From NCBI RefSeq assembly GCF_902859875.1, contig NZ_CADIKF010000033.1, positions 21,578 through 85,577 of the forward strand: a stretch of DNA of 64,000 nt, written 5' to 3'. The position numbers and the translations under genes are program-made. Of this stretch, positions 25,957-35,162 are shown piece after piece. Under the pieces are notes generated by a model, which was given only the letters and a program-made list of their open reading frames with translations, was not told the origin of the DNA and searched no databases. The first letter of the stretch is position 1, and each line of letters begins with the position of its first letter. Source of the stretch: Paraburkholderia solisilvae (GTDB lineage Bacteria > Pseudomonadota > Gammaproteobacteria > Burkholderiales > Burkholderiaceae).

Positions 25957-26463
25957 GATCGAAATCCGTAAAAAGCGTCCGGCTTGCGGTGACGCAGCCG
26001 GCATGGCCGCTGTTGCGTACTAGATGGGAGTCAGACCGGCATTATAAAGGGCGGCCCGTTTTGCCGCCTCATCAAGGTTTGCGATCGGGCCGATAGGCGC
26101 GCAGCGCGCGGGAACGTGCGGCCGGGGCGCCTGCGGGCGCCTTGTGCGGCCCCATCCACGCGACTTTTGCATGGCGGGCGGCGCACCGCCTTTTGACCGT
26201 GTGCGTACAGGATTCGGGCTGCATGTCGGGCCAGCGACCGGCCCGGGAACCAGGCCGGGGACCAGGCCGGAAACCTGGCCAGATTCGGGGCTGTTTCTCC
26301 GGCGGTATGGGCGCCGCATGCGCGGTTTCGTCCACTGAACCGACGATAAGCGGCATCAGGTGTTGTCGGTTACCGTCACTTACAGCCTCGCGCGCGGCAC
26401 AGCGTTTACAATAGCCCTCGATCAACGACCGGCCGAGCCACCGGTTGCACACGCTAAGGATCA
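25957..26463. other. Divergent trxB-ftsK intergenic region
   Basis: About 500 bases with no gene. It contains a threefold 12-bp repeat (26245-26280) and, near ftsK, GTTTACAATAG at about 26403-26413, which could hold a promoter -10 region. Frames crossing the repeat translate into low-complexity Pro/Gly-rich sequence and are rejected. Confidence 0.5.
26245..26280. repeat. 12-bp tandem repeat, three units
   Basis: GGGAACCAGGCC, GGGGACCAGGCC and GGAAACCTGGCC follow one another without spacing in the trxB-ftsK intergenic region. The last unit is more divergent. Confidence 0.7.
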
Positions 26464-28779
26464 ATGGCAAAAGCTACCTATTCCGCGAATGCGCAGGCAC
26501 TGCCTCACCGGATGTCGCGCCTCTTCACCGAAATCCGCTGGATTCTGCAGGTCGCGCTCGGCGTTTTCCTGCTGATGGCTCTCGTCAGCTACAGCCGGCA
26601 CGACCCGAGCTGGACGCATGCCGCGCAGGTCGATCACATCGCGAACTGGGCCGGCCGCGTCGGCGCCTGGACGTCCGACATCCTGCTGCTGCTGTTCGGC
26701 CTGTCCGCCTACTGGTGGGTGGTGCTGCTCGCGCGGCGCATCTCCGCGAACTATCGCCGCATCACCCGCAACGACCCGCTCGACGAAGACGCGCCGCGCG
26801 ACCATACGTGGCTCGCCGAAGCGGGCGCGTTCGTGCTCGTGCTGCTGTCCTGCGACGGCATCGAGGCATTGCGCATGTGGTCGTTGAAGGTGCAGTTGCC
26901 GCGCGCGCCGGGCGGTGTGGTCGGCGAGGCGGTCGCGCGCGCGGTGTCGCATGCGCTCGGCTTTACCGGCGGCACGCTCGCGCTGCTGCTCGTGCTCGCG
27001 ATCGGCCTGTCGCTGTATTTCCGCTTCTCGTGGCTGTCGGTGGCCGAGCGCGTCGGCGAGTCGATCATTTCCGCGGTGACGCTCGCGAAGCTGCGCCGCG
27101 AAGCGGTGCGCGACCGCAAGGCCGGCGAAGCGGCCGCCGTGAAGCGCGAAGGCAAGGTCGAGCAGGGCCGCGTGAAGATCGAGGAGCATGAGCCGGTCAC
27201 GATCGTGCCGCCGGTCGTCACGCCCGAGAAGTCCGTGCGCGTCGAAAAGGAGCGGCAGGTGCCGCTCTTCACCGATCTGCCCGGCGACTCGACGCTGCCG
27301 CCGATCGCGCTGCTCGATCAGGCGTCCGCGACGCAGGAAACCATTTCCGCCGATACGCTCGAATTCACGTCGCGCCTGATCGAGAAGAAGCTGAAAGATT
27401 TCGGCGTCGATGTGAGTGTGGTCGCCGCGTATCCGGGGCCGGTCGTCACGCGTTATGAAATCGAACCCGCGACCGGCGTAAAGGGCAGCCAGATCGTCAA
27501 TCTCGCAAAGGACCTCGCGCGCTCGCTGTCGCTTGTGTCGATCCGCGTGGTCGAGACAATTCCGGGCAAAAACTTCATGGCGCTCGAATTGCCGAACCAG
27601 CGCCGGCAGACGGTGCGGCTCTCTGAAATTCTCGGCTCGGCCGTTTATGCGGACGCCGCGTCGCCGCTCACGATGGGCCTCGGCAAGGACATCGGCGGCA
27701 ATCCGGTGTGCGCGGATCTCGCCAAGATGCCGCATCTGCTGGTGGCGGGCACGACCGGCTCGGGCAAGTCGGTCGGCATCAACGCGATGATCCTGTCGCT
27801 GCTGTACAAGGCGAGCGCCGAGCAGGTCCGCATGATCCTGATCGATCCGAAGATGCTCGAAATGAGCGTCTACGAGGGCATTCCGCACCTGCTGTGTCCG
27901 GTGGTCACCGACATGCGCCAGGCGGGACACGCGCTGAACTGGACGGTCGCCGAGATGGAGCGCCGCTACAAGCTGATGAGCAAGCTCGGCGTGCGCAACC
28001 TCGCGGGCTACAACAACAAGATCGACGAAGCGGCGAAGCGCGAAGAGAAGATTCCGAATCCGTTCAGCCTGACGCCGGACGAACCGGAACCGCTGTCGCG
28101 GCTGCCGAATATCGTCGTCGTGATCGACGAACTCGCGGACCTGATGATGGTGGTCGGCAAGAAGGTCGAAGAACTGATCGCGCGGATCGCGCAGAAGGCG
28201 CGCGCGGCCGGCATCCATCTGATTCTCGCGACGCAGCGTCCGTCGGTCGACGTGATCACCGGCCTGATCAAGGCTAACGTGCCGACGCGCATGGCGTTCC
28301 AGGTGTCGTCGAAGATCGACTCGCGCACGATTCTCGACCAGCAGGGCGCCGAATCGCTGCTCGGCATGGGCGACATGCTCTATCTGCCGCCGGGCGCCGG
28401 CTTGCCGATTCGCGTGCATGGCGCGTTCGTGTCCGACGACGAGGTGCATCGCGTGGTCGACAAGCTGAAGGAGCAGGGCGAGCCGAACTATATCGAGGGC
28501 ATTCTCGAAGGCGGCGTCGCGGGCGAGGGCGATGAAGGGTCCGCCGATGGCGCGGCAACCGGCGCGGGCGGCGGCGAGTCGGACCCGCTTTACGACCAGG
28601 CGGTCGAAATCGTCATCAAGAACCGTCGCGCGTCCATTTCACTGGTGCAGCGGCATCTGCGCATCGGTTATAACCGTGCGGCGCGGCTGCTCGAGCAGAT
28701 GGAGCAGTCGGGGTTGGTGTCGGCGATGTCGTCGAACGGCAACCGCGAAATTCTCGTGCCGGCGCGCGAGGCCGATTGA
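26464..28779 (+). CDS. ftsK: DNA translocase FtsK
   Basis: Septum-located motor that pumps chromosome termini and activates XerCD. The 771 residues are shorter than E. coli FtsK because the linker is short. About four membrane segments lie in the first 190 residues (for example WILQVALGVFLLMALVSY and DILLLLFGLSAYWWVVLLA). The motor has the Walker A GTTGSGKSVGIN and Walker B IVVVIDELADLMM. The C-terminal gamma winged helix that reads KOPS sites is present (RASISLVQRHLRIGYNRAARLL). It is followed by lolA in the same direction. Confidence 0.95.
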   Translation: MAKATYSANAQALPHRMSRLFTEIRWILQVALGVFLLMALVSYSRHDPSWTHAAQVDHIANWAGRVGAWTSDILLLLFGLSAYWWVVLLARRISANYRRITRNDPLDEDAPRDHTWLAEAGAFVLVLLSCDGIEALRMWSLKVQLPRAPGGVVGEAVARAVSHALGFTGGTLALLLVLAIGLSLYFRFSWLSVAERVGESIISAVTLAKLRREAVRDRKAGEAAAVKREGKVEQGRVKIEEHEPVTIVPPVVTPEKSVRVEKERQVPLFTDLPGDSTLPPIALLDQASATQETISADTLEFTSRLIEKKLKDFGVDVSVVAAYPGPVVTRYEIEPATGVKGSQIVNLAKDLARSLSLVSIRVVETIPGKNFMALELPNQRRQTVRLSEILGSAVYADAASPLTMGLGKDIGGNPVCADLAKMPHLLVAGTTGSGKSVGINAMILSLLYKASAEQVRMILIDPKMLEMSVYEGIPHLLCPVVTDMRQAGHALNWTVAEMERRYKLMSKLGVRNLAGYNNKIDEAAKREEKIPNPFSLTPDEPEPLSRLPNIVVVIDELADLMMVVGKKVEELIARIAQKARAAGIHLILATQRPSVDVITGLIKANVPTRMAFQVSSKIDSRTILDQQGAESLLGMGDMLYLPPGAGLPIRVHGAFVSDDEVHRVVDKLKEQGEPNYIEGILEGGVAGEGDEGSADGAATGAGGGESDPLYDQAVEIVIKNRRASISLVQRHLRIGYNRAARLLEQMEQSGLVSAMSSNGNREILVPAREAD

Positions 28780-28969
28780 TACGCATCCACCCGATGCCGG
28801 TGTCGAGCCCGATTGCGCTTTGATTGAACCTGCCTGAACCAGATCGAATCAGATTGAACCCCGGCCAGCGGCGGCTGCACATTCGCCGCCGGGCACCGCA
28901 ACCTCATGCGCGGGCGAGCCGCTGATGACCTCGCCCGCGCGTCCCAGTCCCATCCTTGGAGAGCCATTC

Positions 28970-29704
28970 ATGCAGCACGACGTCAGCGGGCATCACGCCC
29001 GCTTCGCTGATTCCGGTCATCGCAGCTGGCTGCGTGCGTTGGCGCGCCGTATCGGCGCCTGTGCGGCGGCCGGCGCGGCGCTGCTGGTCGCGTCGCACGC
29101 GTGGGCAAGCGGCACCGACCAGTTGCAGCAGTTTGTCTCGCAAGTCCATTCGGCGCGCGGCGAGTTTGTGCAGACCGAAATTCGCGTGCCCAGCAAAGCG
29201 CAAGGCGCGAGCGGCGCGCTGTCGACGCAGGCGCCCAAGGGCAATACGGTGTCGAGCGGCACGTTCTCGTTCGCGCGGCCCGGCAAGTTCATCTGGCAGT
29301 ACCAGAAGCCCTATGAGCAACTGCTGCAGGCCGATGGCGACAAGCTGTACGTGTACGACAAGGACCTGAACCAGGTCACCGTGCGACCGCTTGGCGGTGC
29401 GCTGGGCGCGAGCCCCGCGGCGATCCTGTTCGGCAGCAACGATCTCGAACAGAACTTCACGCTGAAAGACGCGGGCGTGAAAGCCGGCATCGACTGGCTC
29501 GAACTGGTGCCGAAGTCGAAGGACACACAGTTTCAGCGCATCGGCATCGGCTTTCGCGACGGTAATCTCGAAGCGATGGAGCTGCACGATGTGTTCGGAA
29601 ACGTGACGCTGCTGAAGTTCTCGAATATGCAGAAAAATCCGTCGCTGCCGGCCGATGCGTTCAAGTTCACGGTGCCGAAGGGCGCCGATGTGATCAACGG
29701 CTGA
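28970..29704 (+). CDS. lolA: outer-membrane lipoprotein carrier protein LolA
   Basis: Periplasmic chaperone that ferries lipoproteins from LolCDE to LolB. The ATG at 28970 follows TTGGAGAG and gives 244 residues with an extended signal region ending AALLVASHAWASG. The mature domain starts TDQLQQFVSQVHSARGEFVQTE and shows the LolA features FSFARPGKFIWQYQKPYEQLL, DLNQVTVRPL and the C-terminal KNPSLPADAFKFTVPKGADV. The ftsK-lolA order is conserved in Burkholderiaceae. Confidence 0.95.
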   Translation: MQHDVSGHHARFADSGHRSWLRALARRIGACAAAGAALLVASHAWASGTDQLQQFVSQVHSARGEFVQTEIRVPSKAQGASGALSTQAPKGNTVSSGTFSFARPGKFIWQYQKPYEQLLQADGDKLYVYDKDLNQVTVRPLGGALGASPAAILFGSNDLEQNFTLKDAGVKAGIDWLELVPKSKDTQFQRIGIGFRDGNLEAMELHDVFGNVTLLKFSNMQKNPSLPADAFKFTVPKGADVING

Positions 29705-29772
29705 CGGCTGACGCGCGGGTTGTCGCGCTGCACATTTGACGCTGCGGCGCGATCTGCCGGCTCGCCGGCTTC

Positions 29773-29826
29773 GTCCTGTTTTTCGCCTTTGTCCTGTTCC
29801 TCGCCTTAGTGCTGTTCCTCGCGCTT
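29773..29826. repeat. 18-bp tandem repeat, three units
   Basis: Three contiguous 18-base units (29773-29790, 29791-29808, 29809-29826) share the pattern GTCCTGTTCCTCGCCTTA with a few substitutions. They fill the space between the convergent lolA and LysR genes. Confidence 0.7.
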
Positions 29827-29827
29827 T

Positions 29828-30754
29828 TTATCGCTCGGCGCCGCGCGTCTCATGCGCGGCCATCACATCGTCGACGAACGCGTCGACCACTTCAGTCCGA
29901 TGCTGCCGGGCGCGCGTCACCATCTGGAATGCGACCCGGTAGCGCATCCGCGCCGGGTTCAGCGCGGCGAGCAAACCTTCCTTGACGTACGGCGCGGCGA
30001 AATGCCCCGGCAGATAGCCGAGGTGATGACCCGACAGCACCAGCATCGCGACCGCTTCCATATTGTCGGCGACCGCGGTCACGTTGCGCAGCGGCGCGGC
30101 GTCGGCCTCGGGCACCGGATAGCTGCGCGAGGCCCATGCGTACTGCGCGGCTTGCGCGGGCGTGACGCGGCCGGCGCGGGCGAAGAGCGGATGCCCGCTC
30201 GCGCAATACGCGAACTGTTCTTCGGTGAAGAGCGCGCGGTATTCGAGCGACGGCACGCGGTGCCAGAAATAGCCGATGCCGACCTGAACCCGGTCGCGCA
30301 ACAACAGCTCCTCGAGCTCGCCCGGCGAGCGCACCAGAATCGAGAAACGCACCGATTCATCGCGCGTGCGGAACCGCGCGATCGCCTCGCTGATCCGCGC
30401 ACTCGCGGATACCGGCGTATGGCCGATCATGCCGATCGCGAGGTGGCCGACCAGCCTGCGCCCGACGTTGCGCGCCTGTACGCCGAACGTATCGACCGCG
30501 GCGAGCAGCGCGCGGGCCGCGTCGACGAATTGCGCGCCGCGCGCGGTCAGACTGAAACCACTGCGGCCGCGCTCGCAGAGCCGGTAGCCGAGGCGCGTTT
30601 CGAGCGTCGCGAGCTGTGTGCTGATGGTCGACTGGCCGATGTTGAGCGTCGCCTGCGCCGACGAGACGCCGCCTGCGTCGACGATCGCGAGAAACACGCG
30701 AATCAGCCGTAGATCGAGGTCGGCCAGCACGGCCGGGGCGCGAGCAGTGGACAT
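29828..30754 (-). CDS. LysR family transcriptional regulator
   Basis: A 308-residue LysR regulator from ATG 30754; a GTG four codons upstream is an alternative. The N-terminal winged helix-turn-helix reads DLRLIRVFLAIVDAGGVSSA then AQATLNIGQSTISTQLATLE. The co-inducer domain follows from about residue 90. It is transcribed away from the ureohydrolase gene, the classic arrangement for a LysR protein controlling its neighbour, and a perfect 22-bp palindrome lies in the shared intergenic region. Confidence 0.9.
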   Translation of the reverse strand: MSTARAPAVLADLDLRLIRVFLAIVDAGGVSSAQATLNIGQSTISTQLATLETRLGYRLCERGRSGFSLTARGAQFVDAARALLAAVDTFGVQARNVGRRLVGHLAIGMIGHTPVSASARISEAIARFRTRDESVRFSILVRSPGELEELLLRDRVQVGIGYFWHRVPSLEYRALFTEEQFAYCASGHPLFARAGRVTPAQAAQYAWASRSYPVPEADAAPLRNVTAVADNMEAVAMLVLSGHHLGYLPGHFAAPYVKEGLLAALNPARMRYRVAFQMVTRARQHRTEVVDAFVDDVMAAHETRGAER

Positions 30755-30784
30755 AAGCGCACACACATGAAGGGGCGGTCACGA

Positions 30785-30806
30785 CACATCGATCCGGATC
30801 GATGTG
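30785..30806. promoter_or_regulatory. Perfect 22-bp palindrome between LysR and ureohydrolase genes
   Basis: CACATCGATCC joined directly to GGATCGATGTG, with no mismatch. It lies about 30 bases upstream of the LysR start codon and 130 upstream of the ureohydrolase. A dimeric regulator site is likely; it could serve the LysR protein or another factor. Confidence 0.6.
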
Positions 30807-30935
30807 AGTGTTTTTGAGATCGCATTTTATCCTGATGAAGAACGCACAAAAATAGGCGATCTCCCGGCCACTGCCTTTTTAGACAGGCTTCGGCGGGCTG
30901 GGCTTGTCACCGTTGTTTTTCATGGGTGAATCGCG

Positions 30936-31931
30936 ATGAATCAATCATCCTTCGTCTCTCCGGACCTATCGTCCGAGCGTCCGCAGCCGCTCTCCGGCAA
31001 TGCGATGCCCCGCTGCGGCGGCATCGCGACGATGATGCGTTTGCCGAACGCGGGCTCTCCCGCGGGCCTCGACGCATGCTTCGTCGGCGTGCCGTTCGAT
31101 CTCGGCACGTCGAACCGCACCGGCGCGCGCTTCGGGCCGCGCCAGATCCGTACCGAGTCGGTGCTGCTGCGGCCGTACAACATGGCGACACGCGCCGCGC
31201 CGTTCGATTCGCTGCGGGTGGCCGATATCGGCGACGTCGCGATCAACCCGTACAACCTGCACGATTCGATTGCGCGCATCGAAACCGCTTACGACGAGAT
31301 CCTCGCGCACCGCGTCAAGCCGGTCACGCTCGGCGGCGACCATACGATCGCGCTGCCGATCCTGCGCGCGATGCACCGCCGGCACGGCAAGCTCGCGCTG
31401 ATTCATATCGACGCGCACGCGGACGTGAACGACACGATGATGGGCGAGAAGATCGCGCACGGCACGCCGTTCAGGCGCGCGGTGGAAGAGGGGCTGCTCG
31501 ATTGCGAGCGGGTCGTGCAGATCGGCTTGCGCGGCACCGGCTATGCGGCGGAAGACTTCGACTGGTGCCGCGATCAGGGCTTCGAAGTCGTGCAGGCCGA
31601 AGCGTGCTGGAACCAGTCGCTCGCGCCGCTGATGACGCGCGTGCGGGAACGGATCGGCGACGCGCCGGTGTACATCACGTTCGATATCGATGGCATCGAC
31701 CCGGCCTTTGCGCCCGGCACGGGGACGCCGGAAATCGCCGGGCTGACGGTGCCGCAGGCACTCGAGATCATTCGCGGCGCGCGCGGGCTGAATGTGATCG
31801 GCGCGGATCTCGTCGAAGTGGCGCCGCCGTACGATCCGTTCGGCACGACCGCGCTGCTCGGCGCGAATCTCGCGTTCGAGCTGTTGTGCGTGCTGCCGGG
31901 TGTCGCCTATCGGGCAGTGAAGGCGCGCTGA
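30936..31931 (+). CDS. speB: agmatinase-family ureohydrolase (possibly guanidinobutyrase/guanidinopropionase)
   Basis: A binuclear-Mn ureohydrolase of 331 residues that releases urea from a guanidino compound. The metal-binding motifs are GGDHTIALP, IHIDAHADVND and FDIDGIDPAFAPGTGTPE. The N-terminal region MPRCGGIATMMRLP and the FVGVPFDLGTSNRTGARFG segment resemble guanidino-acid hydrolases of pseudomonads (GbuA/GpuA) as much as true agmatinases, so the substrate may be 4-guanidinobutyrate or 3-guanidinopropionate rather than agmatine; the symbol speB denotes only the family. The divergent LysR gene probably controls it, as such genes have dedicated LysR activators. Confidence 0.85.
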   Translation: MNQSSFVSPDLSSERPQPLSGNAMPRCGGIATMMRLPNAGSPAGLDACFVGVPFDLGTSNRTGARFGPRQIRTESVLLRPYNMATRAAPFDSLRVADIGDVAINPYNLHDSIARIETAYDEILAHRVKPVTLGGDHTIALPILRAMHRRHGKLALIHIDAHADVNDTMMGEKIAHGTPFRRAVEEGLLDCERVVQIGLRGTGYAAEDFDWCRDQGFEVVQAEACWNQSLAPLMTRVRERIGDAPVYITFDIDGIDPAFAPGTGTPEIAGLTVPQALEIIRGARGLNVIGADLVEVAPPYDPFGTTALLGANLAFELLCVLPGVAYRAVKAR

Positions 31932-32488
31932 CGCGCTTTAATGGGCGAGGACGTGCGCGATGACAGGAGCGGGGTCGCGCACATCGGATCGACACGGCGA
32001 ACGTAGCACTGGCGCGAGCACATCAGCGCGGCTCGCGTGCAGCACACGATTGCATCGAATGTGCGGACGTCGCATGAAGACCGGTGAATCTTTGCCTGAC
32101 ACGCGATAATCGGACCCGACGAAAAGCACAATTAATTCAGAAATATTTAATCTTGCGCGCGCGAATAAGCCGCTATATGGGTTGTTTCACGTCATTTCAA
32201 TATTGTTTCACAGGCGCGAAATCGGCCGATACTACGCGACCCCGCTGACGTTTAAAGCAGATCGGCAAGCGCCGCAAAAAGCGGGCCGATGCGCCGGAAT
32301 TCGCGTCTTCAAAAATATAAAAAATTAAAAGTATTAGAAAGTTATACAGACCTTCACGCCCGCTGCCATCGCAATTAAACATACCTCAACCACACACCCT
32401 GAGCAGACCGGGGTTTTCGACCCCCTTTACCGAGCGGCGCGCCTCTGGCGCGCCTTTCGTGCCTGCTTCACGCCGCGGATATTCCTGG
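31932..32488. other. Intergenic region with an AT-rich tract
   Basis: About 560 bases without a convincing gene. From about 32130 to 32400 the base composition becomes clearly AT-rich (runs such as TATAAAAAATTAAAAG), unlike the flanks. Near 32410-32455 there are two GC hairpins (GGGG...CCCC, and the GGCGCGCC word repeated), which may be a terminator or leader structure for the acyltransferase gene. Confidence 0.5.
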
Positions 32489-33640
32489 ATGAAAGAACCG
32501 AGCCGTTCCGATACTCAGCATTTTCATCAGCTCGATGCGCTTCGCGGCGTCGCCGCGCTGATGGTGGTCATCAATCATTTCGTGCTGGTCGGACCGTTCG
32601 AGTGGATATTGCGGTCGCCTTTGCGCGTGATTGCATTGGGACATGAGGCGGTTATTCTATTCTTCATATTAAGCGGTTTTGTTTTGACGTTGCAATTGCG
32701 TTCGAGCCGCGGTATTGCGTATAGGGATTTCCTGATCAAGCGGATTTGCCGGATCTATTTGCCGTATCTGGTGGTGCTGGTCGTGACCTTTTCGATCGTC
32801 GACGCGATCGAGGTGAAACCGGTCGCGTGGCTCGGCAGATGGGGTAACGGCGTGTGGAGCGGTCCGTTCACCGGCACCGAGATCGCCGATCATCTGCTGT
32901 TTATCGGGCGGTACAAGGCAGGCCAGATGATTCCGGTTATCTGGTCGCTTATCTATGAACTGCGGATCTCTCTGGTCATGCCGTTGATCGTCTATTGGGT
33001 TGCGCGTGTGTCGGGGCGCGCCGCCATCAGCGCCGCGGTCGGCATTTCGCTGCTGTCGTTCGTGCTCGTGCTGCTGGAGCGGGACGATCCGAATAGCGCG
33101 AACTTCAATGGCGACTGGGCGATGACGCTGCATTACCTCGGCATCTTTATCGCGGGGGCGGCGCTTGCCGTGCACCGCGCGACGTGGCGCCAGTGGCTGA
33201 TGGACGGCGGCCGTCTGTGCCCGGTGCTGGCCGGCTCGCTGGTGCTGTACTTCGTGTCGCGCTCGGTGCTGTCGCTGACGTCGGGCGCGGTCGGCCAGTT
33301 CCTGTTCGACTGGCTCGTGACCGCGGGCGCGGCCGGCGTGATCTGCGCGTCGCTCGTTTCCGTACGCTTTGCCGCGCTGCTCGAAGCGCGGCCGATCGCG
33401 TTTCTCGGCCGCATTTCGTACAGCTTGTACCTGACGCATACGATCGTGCTGTTGACGATGATTCACCTGATGGCGTCTAAAGCCTCGATGTGGCTCGCAA
33501 TGCTCAGCGCGGCCGCACTTGTCATTCCGGTGGCGACCGTCATGCACCATCTGGTTGAACGTCGCGCGATGATGCTCGGCCAGTTTCTGATCGCGCGCAG
33601 AATCGCGGATGCGGCAGCGCGCGCGAATCAGCCGTATTGA
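32489..33640 (+). CDS. acyltransferase 3 family membrane protein
   Basis: A polytopic inner-membrane O-acyltransferase of 383 residues (393 if translation starts at 32459). The family moves acyl groups from the cytoplasm to surface sugars. The signature is at the N-terminus, HQLDALRGVAALMVVINHFV, with the conserved His in the first membrane segment, then RICRIYLPYL with its conserved Arg. About ten hydrophobic segments follow, with IAFLGRISYSLYLTHTIVLL near the C-terminus. No polysaccharide genes are adjacent, so the acceptor is unknown. Its 5' region is AT-rich, which may reflect transfer. Confidence 0.88.
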   Translation: MKEPSRSDTQHFHQLDALRGVAALMVVINHFVLVGPFEWILRSPLRVIALGHEAVILFFILSGFVLTLQLRSSRGIAYRDFLIKRICRIYLPYLVVLVVTFSIVDAIEVKPVAWLGRWGNGVWSGPFTGTEIADHLLFIGRYKAGQMIPVIWSLIYELRISLVMPLIVYWVARVSGRAAISAAVGISLLSFVLVLLERDDPNSANFNGDWAMTLHYLGIFIAGAALAVHRATWRQWLMDGGRLCPVLAGSLVLYFVSRSVLSLTSGAVGQFLFDWLVTAGAAGVICASLVSVRFAALLEARPIAFLGRISYSLYLTHTIVLLTMIHLMASKASMWLAMLSAAALVIPVATVMHHLVERRAMMLGQFLIARRIADAAARANQPY

Positions 33641-33782
33641 GCGCGGGTGCGGCGAGTGAACGGCCGCAGGTGGCGACGTGTGAATCCGCGCCGGCCGACT
33701 GGATGTGGCTTGCTGACAATGCGGCCTCGCGGCCCGCGGCCTCAGCTAAAACCATCTACAGCTTCAGCTGCAGCTACAGCCG

Positions 33783-33835
33783 CAGCCACAGCCACAGCCA
33801 CAGCCACAGCCACAGCCACAGCCACAGTCACAGCC
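33783..33835. repeat. CAGCCA hexanucleotide microsatellite
   Basis: About eight near-perfect CAGCCA (CAGYCA) units lie in the 3' region between the convergent acyltransferase and permease genes, with degenerate CAGCTA/CAGCTG copies to about 33763 upstream and CCGCCA downstream. It lies outside both coding regions, just beyond the permease stop at 33846. Confidence 0.85.
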
Positions 33836-33845
33836 ACCGCCACCG

Positions 33846-35162
33846 CTACGCGAACGCCTGCCGCCGCGCCGAAACGAAGGCGAGATAGCACAACGCGCCG
33901 ATGGCCAGCGCAGGCAGTGTCGCGCCGAGGTTCGGCAGCCACTGGTTGATCGCCTGGTACGCGGCGATGCCGATGGCCCACGCGATAAACGCGCTCACGT
34001 GCCAGCCCGCGGAATAGCCGTAGCGGCCCTGCGGGTCGGCGAGCACGGCGGCGTCGACGCGCCGTTTGCGCACGATGAAATGATCGACCAGCACGACGCC
34101 GAAGAGCGGCGCGAACACCGAGCCGATCAGCAGCAGGAAGTTCTGATACTTCGTCATCGGCACGAACAGCGCGATCAGCGTGCAGAGCGCGCCGAATGCC
34201 GCGGACAGCAGCGGCACGCTCGAGCGCGCCCAGAACGTGCCGGTCGACACCGCCGCCGAGTGGATATCGGCGAACGCGTTATCGGTCTCGTCGATCAGCA
34301 CCAGCAGCAACGCGAGACCGCCGCCGGCCTGCGCGAGCGTGGTGGTGAGCAGCGCATCGCCGCCGCCGGCCGCCAGTCCGTAGACGGCGCCGAGCGCGTA
34401 GAACCAGAGGTTCGCAATGCCATAGCCGAGCAGCGTGCCGCGGAACGTTTCCCCCGCGCGCCGGCCGAAGCGCGTGTAGTCGGCGATCAGCGGCAGCCAC
34501 GACAGCGGCATTGCCACCACCAGATCGACCGCGACGCCGGACGACATCTCGCCGGTGCCCGGGCGATGCAGCAGCGCGTTGATGTCCTGTTTCGCAAGCA
34601 CGGCCCACGTGAGCCAGCCCGCGCCCGCGAGCAGCAGCCAGATGCCCCAGCTGCGCAGAAAGCGCCGCACGAACGATAGCGGCCCGCTGATCGCGAGCAG
34701 TGTCGCGAGCACGCCGAAGATCACGGTCCACACGAGCGGCATCGATACGCCGAACGCCTGCTTCGCGAGCGCGTCCGCTGAATCGCGCATCACGATCACT
34801 TCGAACGACCCCCAGCCGACCAGCTGGATTGCGTTGAGCACGGCCGGCACCGACGCACCGCGTACACCGAGTGTCGGCCGCAGCGACGACATTGCCGCCA
34901 GCCCGGTATCGGTGCCGATTACGCCGGCCAGCGCGAGCAGCACCACGCCGAGCGCGGTGCCGATGACGATCACCATCAGCGCATGCGGCAGCGACAGGCC
35001 GGGCACGAGCAGCGCGCCGGCCTGCGCGACGAGCAGGCCGATGCCGAGCGAAAACCATAACGCGAACGCGTCGCCGGTGCGAAACGCGCGGCGCGCATCG
35101 GGGACGGGCAAAAGCGGGGCGTAGGCGGAGCCGGTGTCGCCGGCGAGCGGGTCTTGAGCCAT
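33846..35162 (-). CDS. NCS1 family purine-cytosine permease
   Basis: A 438-residue inner-membrane permease of the nucleobase:cation symporter-1 family (CodB-like). About 12 hydrophobic segments are present. Typical are ALWFSLGIGLLVAQAGALLV at the start, RPTLGVRGASVPAVLNAIQLVGWGSFEVIVM in the substrate-site region, and SWLPLIADYTRFGRR. The substrate could be cytosine, another purine or pyrimidine, or a hydantoin- or guanidine-type compound. It stands alone; an operon link to the ureohydrolase is not possible because of orientation. Confidence 0.88.
   Translation of the reverse strand: MAQDPLAGDTGSAYAPLLPVPDARRAFRTGDAFALWFSLGIGLLVAQAGALLVPGLSLPHALMVIVIGTALGVVLLALAGVIGTDTGLAAMSSLRPTLGVRGASVPAVLNAIQLVGWGSFEVIVMRDSADALAKQAFGVSMPLVWTVIFGVLATLLAISGPLSFVRRFLRSWGIWLLLAGAGWLTWAVLAKQDINALLHRPGTGEMSSGVAVDLVVAMPLSWLPLIADYTRFGRRAGETFRGTLLGYGIANLWFYALGAVYGLAAGGGDALLTTTLAQAGGGLALLLVLIDETDNAFADIHSAAVSTGTFWARSSVPLLSAAFGALCTLIALFVPMTKYQNFLLLIGSVFAPLFGVVLVDHFIVRKRRVDAAVLADPQGRYGYSAGWHVSAFIAWAIGIAAYQAINQWLPNLGATLPALAIGALCYLAFVSARRQAFA

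Noticed and set aside
26072..26470. Minus-strand frame across the trxB-ftsK gap with a Gly/Pro-rich repeat
   Set aside because: The repeat peptide (VSGLVPGLVPGPVAG) is a direct result of the 12-bp DNA repeat; there is no start signal, and it would cover the ftsK promoter.
33783..33835. Regular repeats considered as a CRISPR-like array
   Set aside because: The unit is only 6 bases without spacers, so it is a microsatellite. No other CRISPR repeats or cas genes were seen.
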